A DNA stretch of 64,000 nucleotides from Microbulbifer sediminum (GTDB taxonomy: Bacteria; Pseudomonadota; Gammaproteobacteria; Pseudomonadales; Cellvibrionaceae): positions 1,419-65,418 of the forward strand of contig NZ_JAJSAP010000011.1 in assembly GCF_021729035.1 (NCBI RefSeq), in the 5' to 3' direction. Below the pieces are notes generated by a model. The model saw nothing but the letters and a program-made list of their open reading frames with translations, did not search any database and had not been told where the DNA came from. Positions 52,877 through 62,379 of this stretch are shown here, one piece after another (the first letter of the stretch is position 1; each line of letters begins with the position of its first letter). Position numbers and translations under genes: made by a program.

Positions 52877-54156
52877 AGCGCTGGGACCAGCAGCCCGACC
52901 AGGTCGCCCTGGTGGACGTCAATAACTTCTATGTGTCCTCGGAGCGCGCCTTCGACCCCCGCATCCGCCACCGGCCGGTGGTGGTGTTTTCCAACAACGA
53001 TGGCTGCGTGATCGCCCGTAGTGGCGAGGTCAAGGCGATGGGGGTGAAAATGGGCGTGCCGGTGTTCGAGGTGCGCCAGCTGTTCCGCGACCGAGGTGTT
53101 GTGGTGCGCAGCAGCAACTACGAGCTCTACCACGATATGTCCACCCGCTTCGTGGCGTCGCTGGAACAGTTCTGCCCGGATGTAGAGCAGTACAGTATCG
53201 ATGAGAGCTTCCTGCGCTTTGCCGGTTTCGGCGAGGGGCTGGCGACACATTGCCAGCAACTGGTGACGTCGGTACACCGGTGGACATCCATGCCCTGCTG
53301 CGCGGGGATTGCCCCCACCCGTACCCTGGCGAAGGCGGCCAACCATTTCGCCAAGACCCTGGGTGTCCCCGGGGGTGTCCTGCACATCGGTTCCGAGTAC
53401 CACCGCCAGCAGCTGCTCAGGCAGATGCCGGCAGGCGAAGTGTGGGGCGTCGGCCGCCGGCTGGCAAAGCGGCTGGCAACGCTGGACATCCACACCGCCT
53501 GGGACCTGGCGTCGTCCCATGTCCCCACTATCCGCAAGGCATTTGGGGTAACGCTGGAGCGCACCGTGCGGGAACTGCAGGGGATTCCCTGTATTGAACT
53601 GGCGCCGCTGGCGCAGGCGAAAAACGAGATCGTCTCCGGGCGTATGTTCGGCCGTTTGCTCGTGTCGTTTGACGATGTAATGGCGGCGGTGGCCAACCAT
53701 GTGCAGCTGGCGGGAGAGAAGCTTGCCGCCCAGGATGGCGTCACCGGCCGGCTCACCGTGTCGGTCCAGACCCGGGGTGTCGGGCAGGAGTGGCGGCATG
53801 TGTCGGGGCAGGCGGAATTCCGCCCGGCAACGAAAGACAGCAGGGCGCTCACGTCTGCCGCCAGGGGCTGCCTGGAGGAGATATATGTAGCCGGGCGCGA
53901 CTATCGCCGCGCTTCGGTCTGTTTTTCGGCTCTGGAACCGGCGCAGGAACAACAGGACGACCTGTTCGGCAATACCGGCGACGACGACAATGAACGACTG
54001 TCGGCTTGCCTGTCGGAAATCAACCGCCGGTTCGGGCGGGGCGGGGCGGTGCTCGCCAGTGCCCGGCTGTCGGACGAATGGCAAATGAAACGCGAACACC
54101 TGTCACCGGCATATACCACTGACTTCCGGCAGCTGCCGGTGGCGCGGACGGGATAG
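52873..54156 (+). CDS. umuC: DNA polymerase V catalytic subunit UmuC
   Basis: A Y-family translesion polymerase. The 427-residue protein has ALVDVNNFYVSSERAFDP with the first metal Asp and steric-gate aromatic. YSIDESFLRF holds the second Asp-Glu. The helix-hairpin GEVWGVGRRLAKRL is present. A beta-clamp-binding QDDLF lies near residue 372. The C-terminal UmuD-binding region is complete. GTG start overlaps umuD (GTGA), so both are made from the SOS promoter. Confidence 0.94.
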   Translation: MKRWDQQPDQVALVDVNNFYVSSERAFDPRIRHRPVVVFSNNDGCVIARSGEVKAMGVKMGVPVFEVRQLFRDRGVVVRSSNYELYHDMSTRFVASLEQFCPDVEQYSIDESFLRFAGFGEGLATHCQQLVTSVHRWTSMPCCAGIAPTRTLAKAANHFAKTLGVPGGVLHIGSEYHRQQLLRQMPAGEVWGVGRRLAKRLATLDIHTAWDLASSHVPTIRKAFGVTLERTVRELQGIPCIELAPLAQAKNEIVSGRMFGRLLVSFDDVMAAVANHVQLAGEKLAAQDGVTGRLTVSVQTRGVGQEWRHVSGQAEFRPATKDSRALTSAARGCLEEIYVAGRDYRRASVCFSALEPAQEQQDDLFGNTGDDDNERLSACLSEINRRFGRGGAVLASARLSDEWQMKREHLSPAYTTDFRQLPVARTG

Positions 54157-54310
54157 CAGGCAGTTACCGGAAGGTGGGGCGATGCGGGGGCGGCGTTGTT
54201 GGGAATATGCAGGAGGTGGGAGAGTAACCGAGTCCTCTCGCACATTGAGAGACATGTGGGCGTGATCACCGTCCCGAGCTGGCTTTGGCTGGCCAGGTTC
54301 AGGAAACAGG

Positions 54311-54538
54311 CTAAAGATATTCCGTGCCATCCCAGTCAAGTACTGGCAAGTCCTGTCCCTGTGCAAACTTCTCAGAGAGCACTTCCTCCGCCCTTGTGCC
54401 ATCGATGGGAATGCCACTCCTCCACAAGTCGCCCGCCACGCCGTACGGCTTGCCGCCAAAGCAGGTGCTGCAGGTGACTTTATAGTAGTAGCCTTCGGTT
54501 ACTTCGGCTTCCCTTCCGCAAATGACACACTGATCCAT
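54311..54538 (-). CDS. Small zinc-ribbon-like protein
   Basis: A 75-residue protein with two Cys pairs (CVICGREAE and CSTCFGGK) spaced like a zinc ribbon. An acidic helical tail follows (GTRAEEVLSEKFAQG). GGAAAGC lies close before the ATG. The family is not recognised. It stands alone between umuC and the antiporter operon, convergent to umuC. Confidence 0.65.
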   Translation of the reverse strand: MDQCVICGREAEVTEGYYYKVTCSTCFGGKPYGVAGDLWRSGIPIDGTRAEEVLSEKFAQGQDLPVLDWDGTEYL

Positions 54539-54967
54539 AATGCTTTCCGGTAATGGCGCTGATTTAGATGGGCGGGCTGTTAGTTGCCGCTAACACGATC
54601 TGCTGGCCCGCATTGAATGCCCGGCTTCTACTCATGTCGTTTGTCCGCAGTTCGCCGGGGCGCGGCGGCCTGCCGCGTACTCCCGGCTGAAAGGTAGTGC
54701 AATAAACACCCTAGCGGCCATACCAGGGGCACTTCAGGGCGGATGGTACATTCCATGGTATGGCAAAGCCCCAGCCGCCCAAGCCCGCCAGCACAGTGGC
54801 CCTATACAGCGCTGACACCGCCCGATCCGATGGCGTTCGGTTTGCCTGCATGCTCAGTGGGCAGGCGGGTAGGGCGATAGTGTCATCTAGACTAAGGGCA
54901 GCTTCCAGGTCCCTGCGCTGCCGAGGGTGGGCAATGGCTGGAACGCGCCACAAGGTTTGGGTTACCC
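54539..54967. other. Intergenic region upstream of the antiporter-exporter operon
   Basis: About 430 nt. No gene is supported: the short open frames lack ribosome sites. A TGTTAG/CTAACA inverted repeat lies at about 54579-54596. A CATCTAGACTAAG segment at about 54886 could be a -10 region for the operon. No terminator was seen. Confidence 0.4.
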
Positions 54968-56203
54968 ATGAATTACCAGAATGTCTGTATCCTGGCGCTG
55001 TTTGTATTTCTCTACAGCGTCATCGGCGGTCGTGCGGACCGGACACCGATCAACGGTGCCCTGGTATACACCCTGTTCGGGTTCCTGATGGGGGCCCAGG
55101 GCCTGGGATTGCTGGATCTCAATGTTGACTCCGGGGGGATGCGTACGCTGGCGGAGCTGACCCTGGCCCTGGTGCTGTTCACCGATGCCGCCAACGCGGA
55201 CCTGGGCGTGCTGCGGCAGACGATCAGGGTGCCGCGGCGCCTGCTACTTGTGGGCCTGCCCCTGACCATTGTGCTGGGTGCTGTCGTGGGCGCTTTCCTG
55301 TTCGACGGACTGAGCCTGTTCGAAGTGGCGATACTGGCGACCATGCTCGCACCGACGGATGCTGCGCTGGGCAAGGCGGTGGTGACCAATACCGCGGTAC
55401 CTCCCTATATCCGCCAGGGGCTCAGTGCGGAGAGTGGGCTCAATGATGGTATTTGTGTCCCGATATTGTTTGTATTCCTGGCACTGGCCTCTGGTGCGGT
55501 GACACCGGAGGCCTCCAAAGGACTGGGGCTGATGCTCGTGCTGAAAGAGCTGGGCCTGGGCTTGCTGGTGGGGCTGGGATTGACGCTTTTGATGGCGCAC
55601 CTCCTCCGGGCTGCGTCAGGGCGTGGCTGGGTCACAGAGACCTGGGGCCAGGTCCCGGTACTGGCCATGGCGTTGGGATGTTTTTCCGCCGCGCAGTGGC
55701 TTGGTGGCAGCGGCTTCATCGCAGCATTTTCCGGCGGGTTGCTGTTCGGCTGGCTGGCCCGGGCAGAGAAAGAACCGCTCCTGACGGCCGCGGAGGAGAC
55801 CGGGGATACCCTGGCCCTCCTGACCTGGGTCGCCTTCGGGGCTGGGGTGGTCGGGAATTATCTTCACCTGCTCTCCTGGCAGGTGTTCTGCTATGCGGTC
55901 CTGAGCCTGACGGTGGTGCGCATGTTGCCGGTTTTCCTGTGCCTTGCTGGCGTCGGTTCCTCGACGTCGGAAAAGCTATTCATAGGCTGGTTCGGCCCGC
56001 GCGGGCTAGCGAGCATTGTCTTCGGCGTAATTGTACTGAATGAGAGGCTGCCCGGCGGAGGGACGATCGCAGTGACAGTGGTGTGTACGATCCTGCTGAG
56101 CGTCATTGCCCACGGCCTCACCGCCAACTCCTTTGTCCGCCGGCTGGCCGCCGGTGAGCCCAGCCGGCTCGCGCGCAGTGAAACCGACCATCACGAACGG
56201 TGA
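54968..56203 (+). CDS. Cation:proton antiporter, CPA1/NhaP-like
   Basis: A 411-residue membrane protein with about 12 helices. Antiporter landmarks are ALVLFTDAAN, the unwound-helix block MLAPTDAALGKAVVTN and the Asn-Asp ion site in AESGLNDGICVPILF, plus a late GWFGPRGLASIVFG. These mark Na+(K+)/H+ exchange. It leads a six-gene operon with an aromatic-acid-type exporter, 25 nt before the FUSC gene. Confidence 0.9.
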   Translation: MNYQNVCILALFVFLYSVIGGRADRTPINGALVYTLFGFLMGAQGLGLLDLNVDSGGMRTLAELTLALVLFTDAANADLGVLRQTIRVPRRLLLVGLPLTIVLGAVVGAFLFDGLSLFEVAILATMLAPTDAALGKAVVTNTAVPPYIRQGLSAESGLNDGICVPILFVFLALASGAVTPEASKGLGLMLVLKELGLGLLVGLGLTLLMAHLLRAASGRGWVTETWGQVPVLAMALGCFSAAQWLGGSGFIAAFSGGLLFGWLARAEKEPLLTAAEETGDTLALLTWVAFGAGVVGNYLHLLSWQVFCYAVLSLTVVRMLPVFLCLAGVGSSTSEKLFIGWFGPRGLASIVFGVIVLNERLPGGGTIAVTVVCTILLSVIAHGLTANSFVRRLAAGEPSRLARSETDHHER

Positions 56204-56228
56204 GCGGGGCAGGGGAGGACTTACCTTG

Positions 56229-58418
56229 ATGCTGAAATTGCCCCCACTGAGCGTCGCTACTCGCGAATCAATAAAGACCGCCCTGGCGATGGTGTCAGTC
56301 TATGGCATTACCCTCAGCCTCGACTGGGGTAAGGCGGCGTGGGCGGGACTCGCGGTGGCAGTGGTGAGCCAGTCGTCGCTCGGTATGTCGCTCCACAAGG
56401 CAGCATTACGAATGCTGGGCACGCTGATGGCTGTGGTGGCCGCGCTGGTGATAGTGGCGCATTTTCCCCAGGACCGGTGGCTGTTTATGGCTGCACTGTC
56501 ATCGTGGCTGGGAGTGTGCACTTATCTCTCGCTGGGGGCAAAAGACTCCTACTTCTGGCAAATTGGCGGCTGGGTCAGTGTGATCATCTGCGTCAACGCA
56601 GCCACCAGTCACAGCGGCGCCTTTGAAATCGCGATGCTGCGTACCCAGCAGACGGGACTGGGTATCCTGGTGTACTCCCTGGTGGCCCTGCTGATATGGC
56701 CACGCAACAGCAGAGGGGATCTCCGGGAGGCTTTCGAGCGGTTACAGTCTGCCCAGCTGGCGCTTTTTCAGGAGTGCCGGGCAGTGCTTGCCGGCGCCGG
56801 GCGAACAACGGCACTGGTGAACGCGCGCAGCGACCTTGTCCACGCGCAGTCGGCGGTCAGTCCGTTGCTGGATGCGGCCATTGCAGACAGCCACTTGGTC
56901 CACGAGAGACGCCGCGAATGGCAACAGCTGCTGGCATCGTCGACAGAGCTGACCGAGTTACTGGAGCGGCTGAGCGAAAGTCTCTACCAGGTGGATGACA
57001 GACTGTTGCGGGAACTGCTACCCGGTATCGACAGTTACTGCTCCGGAGTTGAAAGGCGCTTGCAGGCGCTGACGGGGCCCGTCGGAGAAATGCAGCCCGG
57101 CGAGCCACAAGAATACGGCAAAATAGCTGTCGAGGCGGCGCGCATTCCCGATTCCCGGCTACTGGATTCGGCTGTGGTTACCGTCCTCAGGAGGCTGTTG
57201 CAGCGGGTTTCCGAGCAGGTGGATAGCGTAGCCCAGGCCGCATGCGCGATTAGTAATGAAGCTAAGAGTCGCGGTAGTAAATTCCCGGCCGTGGCCGACA
57301 CGGGTGCGGCGTCGAGGATGTTGGGGAACCTGATGCCCGATCCAGACCGGCTCGGCGGGGTTGCCCGGGTAATATTCACCATCTGGCTGGCTTACCTGGG
57401 TTACCTGTACGTTGACGGCCTGCCGGCAGGGCCACTGATCCTCTCCCTGGCCGCTTCACTGTCGATTGCACTGGCGGCAATGCCCTTTGTTGCACCGCGC
57501 AAAATATTCCTGCCAGTGTTGGTGGCCATTCTCTGTTCCGGGGCCATCTACCTGCTGGTGCTGCCGCACTTATCAACTTTCTGGTCGCTGGGACCATTGA
57601 TCTTCGGCGTGACATTCGCCCTCTGCCTGCTGTTTTCCGGTCCCCGCAGGGCTGCCGGGCGGTCCATAGCGCTGGCATTTTTCGTGTCCGTGATGGGTAT
57701 CAGCAACTCACAGGTTTACAGCTTCAGCGCTGTCGCCAACATGCTGGTTGTTGTCACCCTCCTGCTGATACTACTGTCCTTTGCTGCCTATATACCCTTC
57801 TCGCCACGCCCTGAGCGCATGTTCCAGCGCCAACTCGGGCAGTTTATGTGCAGCTGCGCGTGGCTCCTCACGGGCCGACCCACCGGTTGGCGCAGCCGCT
57901 ATCACCGCAACCTGGTCGCCCGGATTCCTGCCAGACTCTCCCTGTTAGCGGGGGTTATTGAGCGGCGCTACCTGCCAGGGGATAGTGAGGCTAACTTGCG
58001 GGCTGTGGTTGCCCGGTGCGAGGCACTGGCCGCGCGTATCAATGCGCTCGTGGAGGCGCGCCTGCACGCCGGCGATGTTGCGGGCAAAAACGCTACAGGG
58101 GCGGCACTGGAATCCTGGCAGGGGGCCGCGGCTGATGCGCTGGAGCGATTGGCGGCTGTTACCCGGAAGGGGGAGCGTCCAGCCCCCGCCAATTCCAGCG
58201 CACGGGAAGGTGCACAACTGCGGGAAATCGAAAACCTGCTGCGCCAGTACCATGGCGCGACAGGGGCGCCTGCCGGTAGTCAGCCGGACGGGCGTCAGCT
58301 GGAAGGGGCACTATTACTGCTGGGGGTGTCCCGGAGTGTCAGTGAGCTACTGGCCTCCCTCACTGAGCAGCTGCGCGGGATTGACTGGCGAAAATGGAGT
58401 GAACCGCGTTTTTTCTAG
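56229..58418 (+). CDS. FUSC-family inner-membrane exporter, AaeB-like
   Basis: A 729-residue protein with two membrane blocks (about 15-165 and 400-520), each followed by a long soluble helical domain. This is the fusaric-acid-resistance/AaeB architecture. N-terminal SIKTALAMVSVYGITLSLDWGKAAW is the conserved first helix block. With the AaeX- and AaeA-like genes downstream it should form a tripartite efflux pump for aromatic acids. The start at 56229 is preceded by GGGGAGGAC at 8 nt. Confidence 0.87.
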   Translation: MLKLPPLSVATRESIKTALAMVSVYGITLSLDWGKAAWAGLAVAVVSQSSLGMSLHKAALRMLGTLMAVVAALVIVAHFPQDRWLFMAALSSWLGVCTYLSLGAKDSYFWQIGGWVSVIICVNAATSHSGAFEIAMLRTQQTGLGILVYSLVALLIWPRNSRGDLREAFERLQSAQLALFQECRAVLAGAGRTTALVNARSDLVHAQSAVSPLLDAAIADSHLVHERRREWQQLLASSTELTELLERLSESLYQVDDRLLRELLPGIDSYCSGVERRLQALTGPVGEMQPGEPQEYGKIAVEAARIPDSRLLDSAVVTVLRRLLQRVSEQVDSVAQAACAISNEAKSRGSKFPAVADTGAASRMLGNLMPDPDRLGGVARVIFTIWLAYLGYLYVDGLPAGPLILSLAASLSIALAAMPFVAPRKIFLPVLVAILCSGAIYLLVLPHLSTFWSLGPLIFGVTFALCLLFSGPRRAAGRSIALAFFVSVMGISNSQVYSFSAVANMLVVVTLLLILLSFAAYIPFSPRPERMFQRQLGQFMCSCAWLLTGRPTGWRSRYHRNLVARIPARLSLLAGVIERRYLPGDSEANLRAVVARCEALAARINALVEARLHAGDVAGKNATGAALESWQGAAADALERLAAVTRKGERPAPANSSAREGAQLREIENLLRQYHGATGAPAGSQPDGRQLEGALLLLGVSRSVSELLASLTEQLRGIDWRKWSEPRFF

Positions 58419-58468
58419 CAAGGAACAGCAATTGCCAGGGCACAGCAACTCACGGAGTGATATACACG

Positions 58469-58681
58469 ATGTTGCCAATACCTCATGAAATATCCCTGGG
58501 AGGGATTTACCTGCCCCCCCTGCTGCTTGCCGCTGTCCTGGGGTTCGGGGCGGCCACGATGACGGCACGAGCATTCGATCATTATCGACTCTCCCGGTAT
58601 TTTGCCAGTCCCCCACTGGTCCTGATTGGCATGGTGATCATATACACCCTGCTGTTCGGCATTTTTTTTATTGGCATCTGA
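58469..58681 (+). CDS. DUF1656 small membrane protein, AaeX-like
   Basis: A 70-residue protein with two helices. HEISLGGIYLPPLLLAAVLGF is the family motif, and RYFASPPLVLIGMVIIYTLL is the second helix. Such proteins are always found between FUSC and HlyD genes, as here. GGAG lies 9 nt before the ATG. Stop is 3 nt before the adaptor gene. Confidence 0.9.
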   Translation: MLPIPHEISLGGIYLPPLLLAAVLGFGAATMTARAFDHYRLSRYFASPPLVLIGMVIIYTLLFGIFFIGI

Positions 58682-58684
58682 AAC

Positions 58685-59809
58685 ATGAATGCCGCGAGAA
58701 ATTACCTGTTTTCCGGGCTGGTCCTGCTGCTTGCAATGGTGGTAGCACTCCTGGCCGTATGGAAGTTTCTCGAAAACCCATGGACCCGAAACGGCCAGGT
58801 GCGAGCCTGGGTTATTCAGGTGACGCCTAACGTGACCGGGCAGGTAGTGGATGTACCGGTGAGTGATAACCAGTATGTGCAGCGTGGCGCGCTCCTGTTC
58901 CAGATTGACCCGCGCCCCTTTGAGACGGAACTGGCGCGTGCCCGCGCAGAATACGACAAAACCGGTGATAGCTACCTGGCCACCGAGCAGCAGGTACAGG
59001 TTGCGGCGGCGCAGGTTGAGGCGGCCGAGGCTGCTGTCTGGCAGGCTGAGAGCGCTATAAAGGAAATTGATGCCGAGATCGAGAAGAGCCGTGCCGAACT
59101 CCAGCGGCAACGACAATTGTTGCCGCAGCGCGCCACGTCACGAAAATCGCTGGAGCGCGCGCAGGCGGAACACGCCATTGCGCGGGAAAAGCGAAAGGGG
59201 GCAGAGGCGAAACTGGCACAGGCGCGGGCTTCGCTCGACGGGGCCCGTGCTGACCTGGAAGAGGCCCGTGCACGGCTGGGTACTGTCGGCGAGGCAAATG
59301 CCAGTATCCGGGCTGCGCGAGCGGCCGTCCGGCAGGCGGAACTCAACCTGGAGTTTAGCCGGGTAACTGCGCCAGTGGATGGTTACATCACCAACCTGAG
59401 GCTGCGCGATGGGAGCCAGGCTGTCGCCAATAAGGCCGCCCTGGCAATTGTCGACGCCGGCAGCTTCTGGGTAGAGGGTTATTTCAAGGAAACCAGCATT
59501 GCACGGATTGCGCCGGGAGATCGTGCCGTCGTTACCCTGATGGCATATCCGGACCGGCCACTGGCGGGGCGGGTAGACAGTATCAGCCGCGGGATTTCAC
59601 AGCAGGATGGCAGCACCGGCAACGAACTGTTGCCTGCGGTGAGCCCGACCTTCGACTGGATTCGCCTGGCGCAGCGCGTGCCGGTGAAAATCGTGTTGGA
59701 CAATGTGCCCGACGATGTCGAGCTGCGGGTAGGAATCACCGGTTCGGTGATGGTGAAAAGCGGCACCGCCGCCCGGGAAGAGAATGGACCGATATCCCCT
59801 GGAAAGTAG
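58685..59809 (+). CDS. HlyD-family periplasmic adaptor, AaeA-like
   Basis: A 374-residue membrane-fusion protein. One N-terminal helix (LFSGLVLLLAMVVALLAVW) precedes the split lipoyl halves: VTPNVTGQVVDVPVSDNQYV and VTAPVDGYITNLRLRDGS. Between them is a long Ala/Glu/Arg-rich coiled coil (about 90-210). A beta-barrel with GYFKETSIARI follows. It links the FUSC pump to the outer-membrane factor, whose start overlaps its end by 26 nt. Confidence 0.92.
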   Translation: MNAARNYLFSGLVLLLAMVVALLAVWKFLENPWTRNGQVRAWVIQVTPNVTGQVVDVPVSDNQYVQRGALLFQIDPRPFETELARARAEYDKTGDSYLATEQQVQVAAAQVEAAEAAVWQAESAIKEIDAEIEKSRAELQRQRQLLPQRATSRKSLERAQAEHAIAREKRKGAEAKLAQARASLDGARADLEEARARLGTVGEANASIRAARAAVRQAELNLEFSRVTAPVDGYITNLRLRDGSQAVANKAALAIVDAGSFWVEGYFKETSIARIAPGDRAVVTLMAYPDRPLAGRVDSISRGISQQDGSTGNELLPAVSPTFDWIRLAQRVPVKIVLDNVPDDVELRVGITGSVMVKSGTAAREENGPISPGK

Positions 59810-61304
59810 GTCCTTGCCACAGGCCGTGAGGACGCTTGAGAGCCTGTGGACCCTACTGGTACTGGTCTGTTGCCTCGCGGGCTGCACCCTTGGGCCGGAC
59901 TATCGGCCCCCGCCGGTGCCGCTCGAGGACAGCTGGAGTGAAGAGCGCAGTGCGCGCCTGGACAGCGGCCAGCCAGTCGATCCGCTCTGGTGGGAGCATG
60001 CATTCAGCGACCCGGTTCTGGACCAGCTGGTGGCTATATCGCTGGACCGGAATCTCACACTTCGCTCGGCTGCCTTGAGGGTAATGCAGGCACAGCAGCA
60101 ACTGGCAATTGCCGTCGGTAACCAGTACCCACAGCTGCAGGAATTAGCCGGTTCTGTCTCGCGTACCAAGGAGAGCGAGCTGATCATCGAGGAATACGAT
60201 ATTGGCTTCAATCTCAGCTGGGAGCTGGATATGTGGGGGAGATTCCGACGCCAGGTGGAGTCCGCCAGCGCCGACCTTGGCGCCAGTGTGGCCGATTACG
60301 ACGGTGTCCTGGTTTCGCTGGTAGCGCAGGTTGCCCAGACGTATGTGGCGATCCGAACCACGCAGGCACGGCTGAAGGTGGCCAGGAATAATATCGACCT
60401 GCAGGAAGAAAGCCTGCGTATTGCCCGGGCGAAGTTCGAGGCCGGGGAGGTCAGTGCGCTCGATGCCGAGCAGGCCGAAGCGCTGTTGTATAACACCCGC
60501 GCGGCTGTACCCAGCCTGGAAACCACGCTGCAGCAATTGAAGAACACGCTGGCGGTGCTGCTGGGAATGCCGCCCACGGCAGCCACATCACTGGCGGGGA
60601 TGCCGGGCGCGATTCCGGTTGTCCCGGCACAGATTGCCATCGGTATGCCCCAGGACCTGTTGCGCCAGCGGCCGGATGTGAGGGCGGCGGAGCGACGCCT
60701 GGCGGCACAGGGACCGCAGATTGGTGTCGCCGAGGCTGAGCTGTACCCGGCCTTTTCCATCGGTGGCTCGATCGGCTCGCGTGCGATGGAAGCCGGTAGG
60801 CTGTTCGAGGGGGAAAGTGAAGCCTGGAACCTGTTCGGGGGCTTCCAGTGGAACCTGTTTAATTACGGCCGGCTGCGTAGCAATGTTCGCTTGCAGGATG
60901 CGCGCTTCCAGCAATTGTTGGAGGACTACCGCCAGGCCGTGCTGCAGGCCCAGGCTGACGTGGAGAATGCGATTGTGGCGTACCTGAAATCCCACGAACA
61001 GTTGGAAAGCTATCGCCGCGCCGCGGCGGCGTCGAGCCGCTCGGTGGCACTGTCGTCCGCCCAGTACACCAACGGGCTGGTCGGTTTCAACACGGTGATC
61101 AGTACCCTGACCGCTGACGCACAGCAGCAGGACCTGCTCGCCCGGGCCCGGGGTGCAGTGGCTGCCAACCTGGTGCAGGTATACCGATCACTGGGCGGCG
61201 GCTGGGAGGTACGTGAGAGCCGCAGCGTTGAGCAGCTGCTGCCGGTGCCGGTCCGGGATGAGATGCTCGATCGTACCGGTAAGTGGAAGAAGGTGCTGCA
61301 ATAG
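59784..61304 (+). CDS. Outer-membrane efflux lipoprotein, NodT/OprM type
   Basis: A TolC-like outer-membrane channel of 506 residues. The lipobox CLAGC gives lipidation at Cys34, followed by LGPDYRPPPVP, the usual NodT start. Two homologous halves carry FNLSWELDMWGRFRRQVESA and WNLFNYGRLRSNVRLQDA. The ATG lies within the adaptor gene, 26 nt before its end. It completes a self-sufficient tripartite exporter. Confidence 0.92.
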   Translation: MDRYPLESRSLPQAVRTLESLWTLLVLVCCLAGCTLGPDYRPPPVPLEDSWSEERSARLDSGQPVDPLWWEHAFSDPVLDQLVAISLDRNLTLRSAALRVMQAQQQLAIAVGNQYPQLQELAGSVSRTKESELIIEEYDIGFNLSWELDMWGRFRRQVESASADLGASVADYDGVLVSLVAQVAQTYVAIRTTQARLKVARNNIDLQEESLRIARAKFEAGEVSALDAEQAEALLYNTRAAVPSLETTLQQLKNTLAVLLGMPPTAATSLAGMPGAIPVVPAQIAIGMPQDLLRQRPDVRAAERRLAAQGPQIGVAEAELYPAFSIGGSIGSRAMEAGRLFEGESEAWNLFGGFQWNLFNYGRLRSNVRLQDARFQQLLEDYRQAVLQAQADVENAIVAYLKSHEQLESYRRAAAASSRSVALSSAQYTNGLVGFNTVISTLTADAQQQDLLARARGAVAANLVQVYRSLGGGWEVRESRSVEQLLPVPVRDEMLDRTGKWKKVLQ

Positions 61305-61320
61305 GGAAGGCGGGAAAGTA

Positions 61321-61770
61321 ATGCTCAAGGTGATCCTGATCGCATCGGTACTAATCATCCTGACAACCATGGTTCACGCGGTTGCCATGATAATTGCCAT
61401 TCACTGGACTCGCGCCCTCAACCAGTTGCGCCCGGGGCATCCGGTTCTGGTGCCCGGCCGCCCCGCGGTGGTCTCACTCACTGTGCTGCTGATGTTCCTG
61501 ACCTCGACATTCGAGGTCTGGATCTGGGCTACCGCCTACCGCATGCTGGGAGCGTTCCGGGAACTGGAACCGGCCATGTATTTTTCGATGGTTTCATTCA
61601 CCACCCTGGGATACGGCGATATTGTGCTGGGGGAAGAGTGGCGCCTGCTCTCATCATTGCAGGCAGCCAGTGGCATCATCATTTTCGGCTGGACCACGGC
61701 AATCGTGATCATGGTGGTCCAGCGCCTGTATACGAAGGATTCACTGGGCTCCCCTCGCGACCCTGAATAA
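61321..61770 (+). CDS. Two-TM potassium-channel-like protein
   Basis: A 149-residue membrane protein. It has an N-terminal helix (about 3-27), a second helix (49-72), a pore helix with selectivity-filter sequence TTLGYGD ending at residue 100, and a last helix (112-134). TLGYGD is the K+-channel filter form. GGGAAGGCGGGAAAGTA precedes the ATG. It is the last gene of the antiporter-exporter operon, 16 nt behind the outer-membrane factor. No regulatory RCK domain is present. Confidence 0.85.
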   Translation: MLKVILIASVLIILTTMVHAVAMIIAIHWTRALNQLRPGHPVLVPGRPAVVSLTVLLMFLTSTFEVWIWATAYRMLGAFRELEPAMYFSMVSFTTLGYGDIVLGEEWRLLSSLQAASGIIIFGWTTAIVIMVVQRLYTKDSLGSPRDPE

Positions 61771-61777
61771 GCTGGAA

Positions 61778-62017
61778 TTAACGACTGGATAAGCGCACCG
61801 CGCTGGTTACAGCCTGGATGGGTGGCTGTGGCCCCGCCCCCGCCTCCTTGTGCGGCTTGTCGGTGACAAAGGCCTTGGCCGTCGCCACCCAGGCCGCACC
61901 AGCCTCGGGGAAGATCACCAGGGGCAGGGTGACCGCCATCAGCAGGAACAGCGAGCCGAGAAAGGTCGGCTTGTCGATGATTTCATTCCAGCTGCTCGAT
62001 GACACGCTTGCCTCCAT
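61778..62017 (-). pseudogene. Truncated N-terminus of a BCCT-family transporter
   Basis: A 79-codon frame whose first 55 residues match the start of betaine/carnitine/choline transporters: DKPTFLGSLFLLMAVTLPLV, then FPEAGAAWVATAKAFVTDK. This is the first helix and the loop behind it. The remaining 24 residues are unrelated, and the frame stops 8 nt from the end of the channel gene. A functional BCCT has about 500-650 residues, so this is a remnant, or possibly a one-helix protein derived from it. No strong ribosome site. Confidence 0.6.
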
Positions 62018-62379
62018 GATCCCATGGACCAGAATGCAGGCATCCGTATCCGGCCAGGTGGTTCACTTTGTGAACCGTTTACCAGCCATATGTTGAATTA
62101 AGCGTAAACAATCCTGTGCGTTTCATCGCCGCGGGCCGCCCCGGGGTGGGATAAGCTTGCCGAATGTAGAAATCGCCGCCTCAGGGGCTGCCCTGATGAG
62201 GGACTTTTGTCATTTCCCGGCTGTCTGTGTCGGTATCCGCTGGAAATGTCGATGCGTGCCCCCGAGCCGGGCGGACAGCGGCCCGACGCTGCGCGGTTTT
62301 TCCTTGTGAACGGGAAAGATCTTCGGCAGAATAAAATATTCCATCCAGAAAGCCGTAGAATAATGGATTATCTCCCGCG
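62018..62379. other. Intergenic region upstream of the GH3 gene
   Basis: About 360 nt. It contains the leader of the truncated BCCT frame and, to the right, sequence that should include the GH3 promoter. No coding frame, consensus promoter or operator could be supported. Confidence 0.4.

Noticed and set aside
52786-54099. 437-codon minus-strand frame opposite umuDC
   Set aside because: Shadow frame; umuC motifs on the plus strand are complete.
54711-54953. 80-codon minus-strand frame before the antiporter gene
   Set aside because: No ribosome site, no recognisable protein features, and it overlaps the region where the operon promoter should be.
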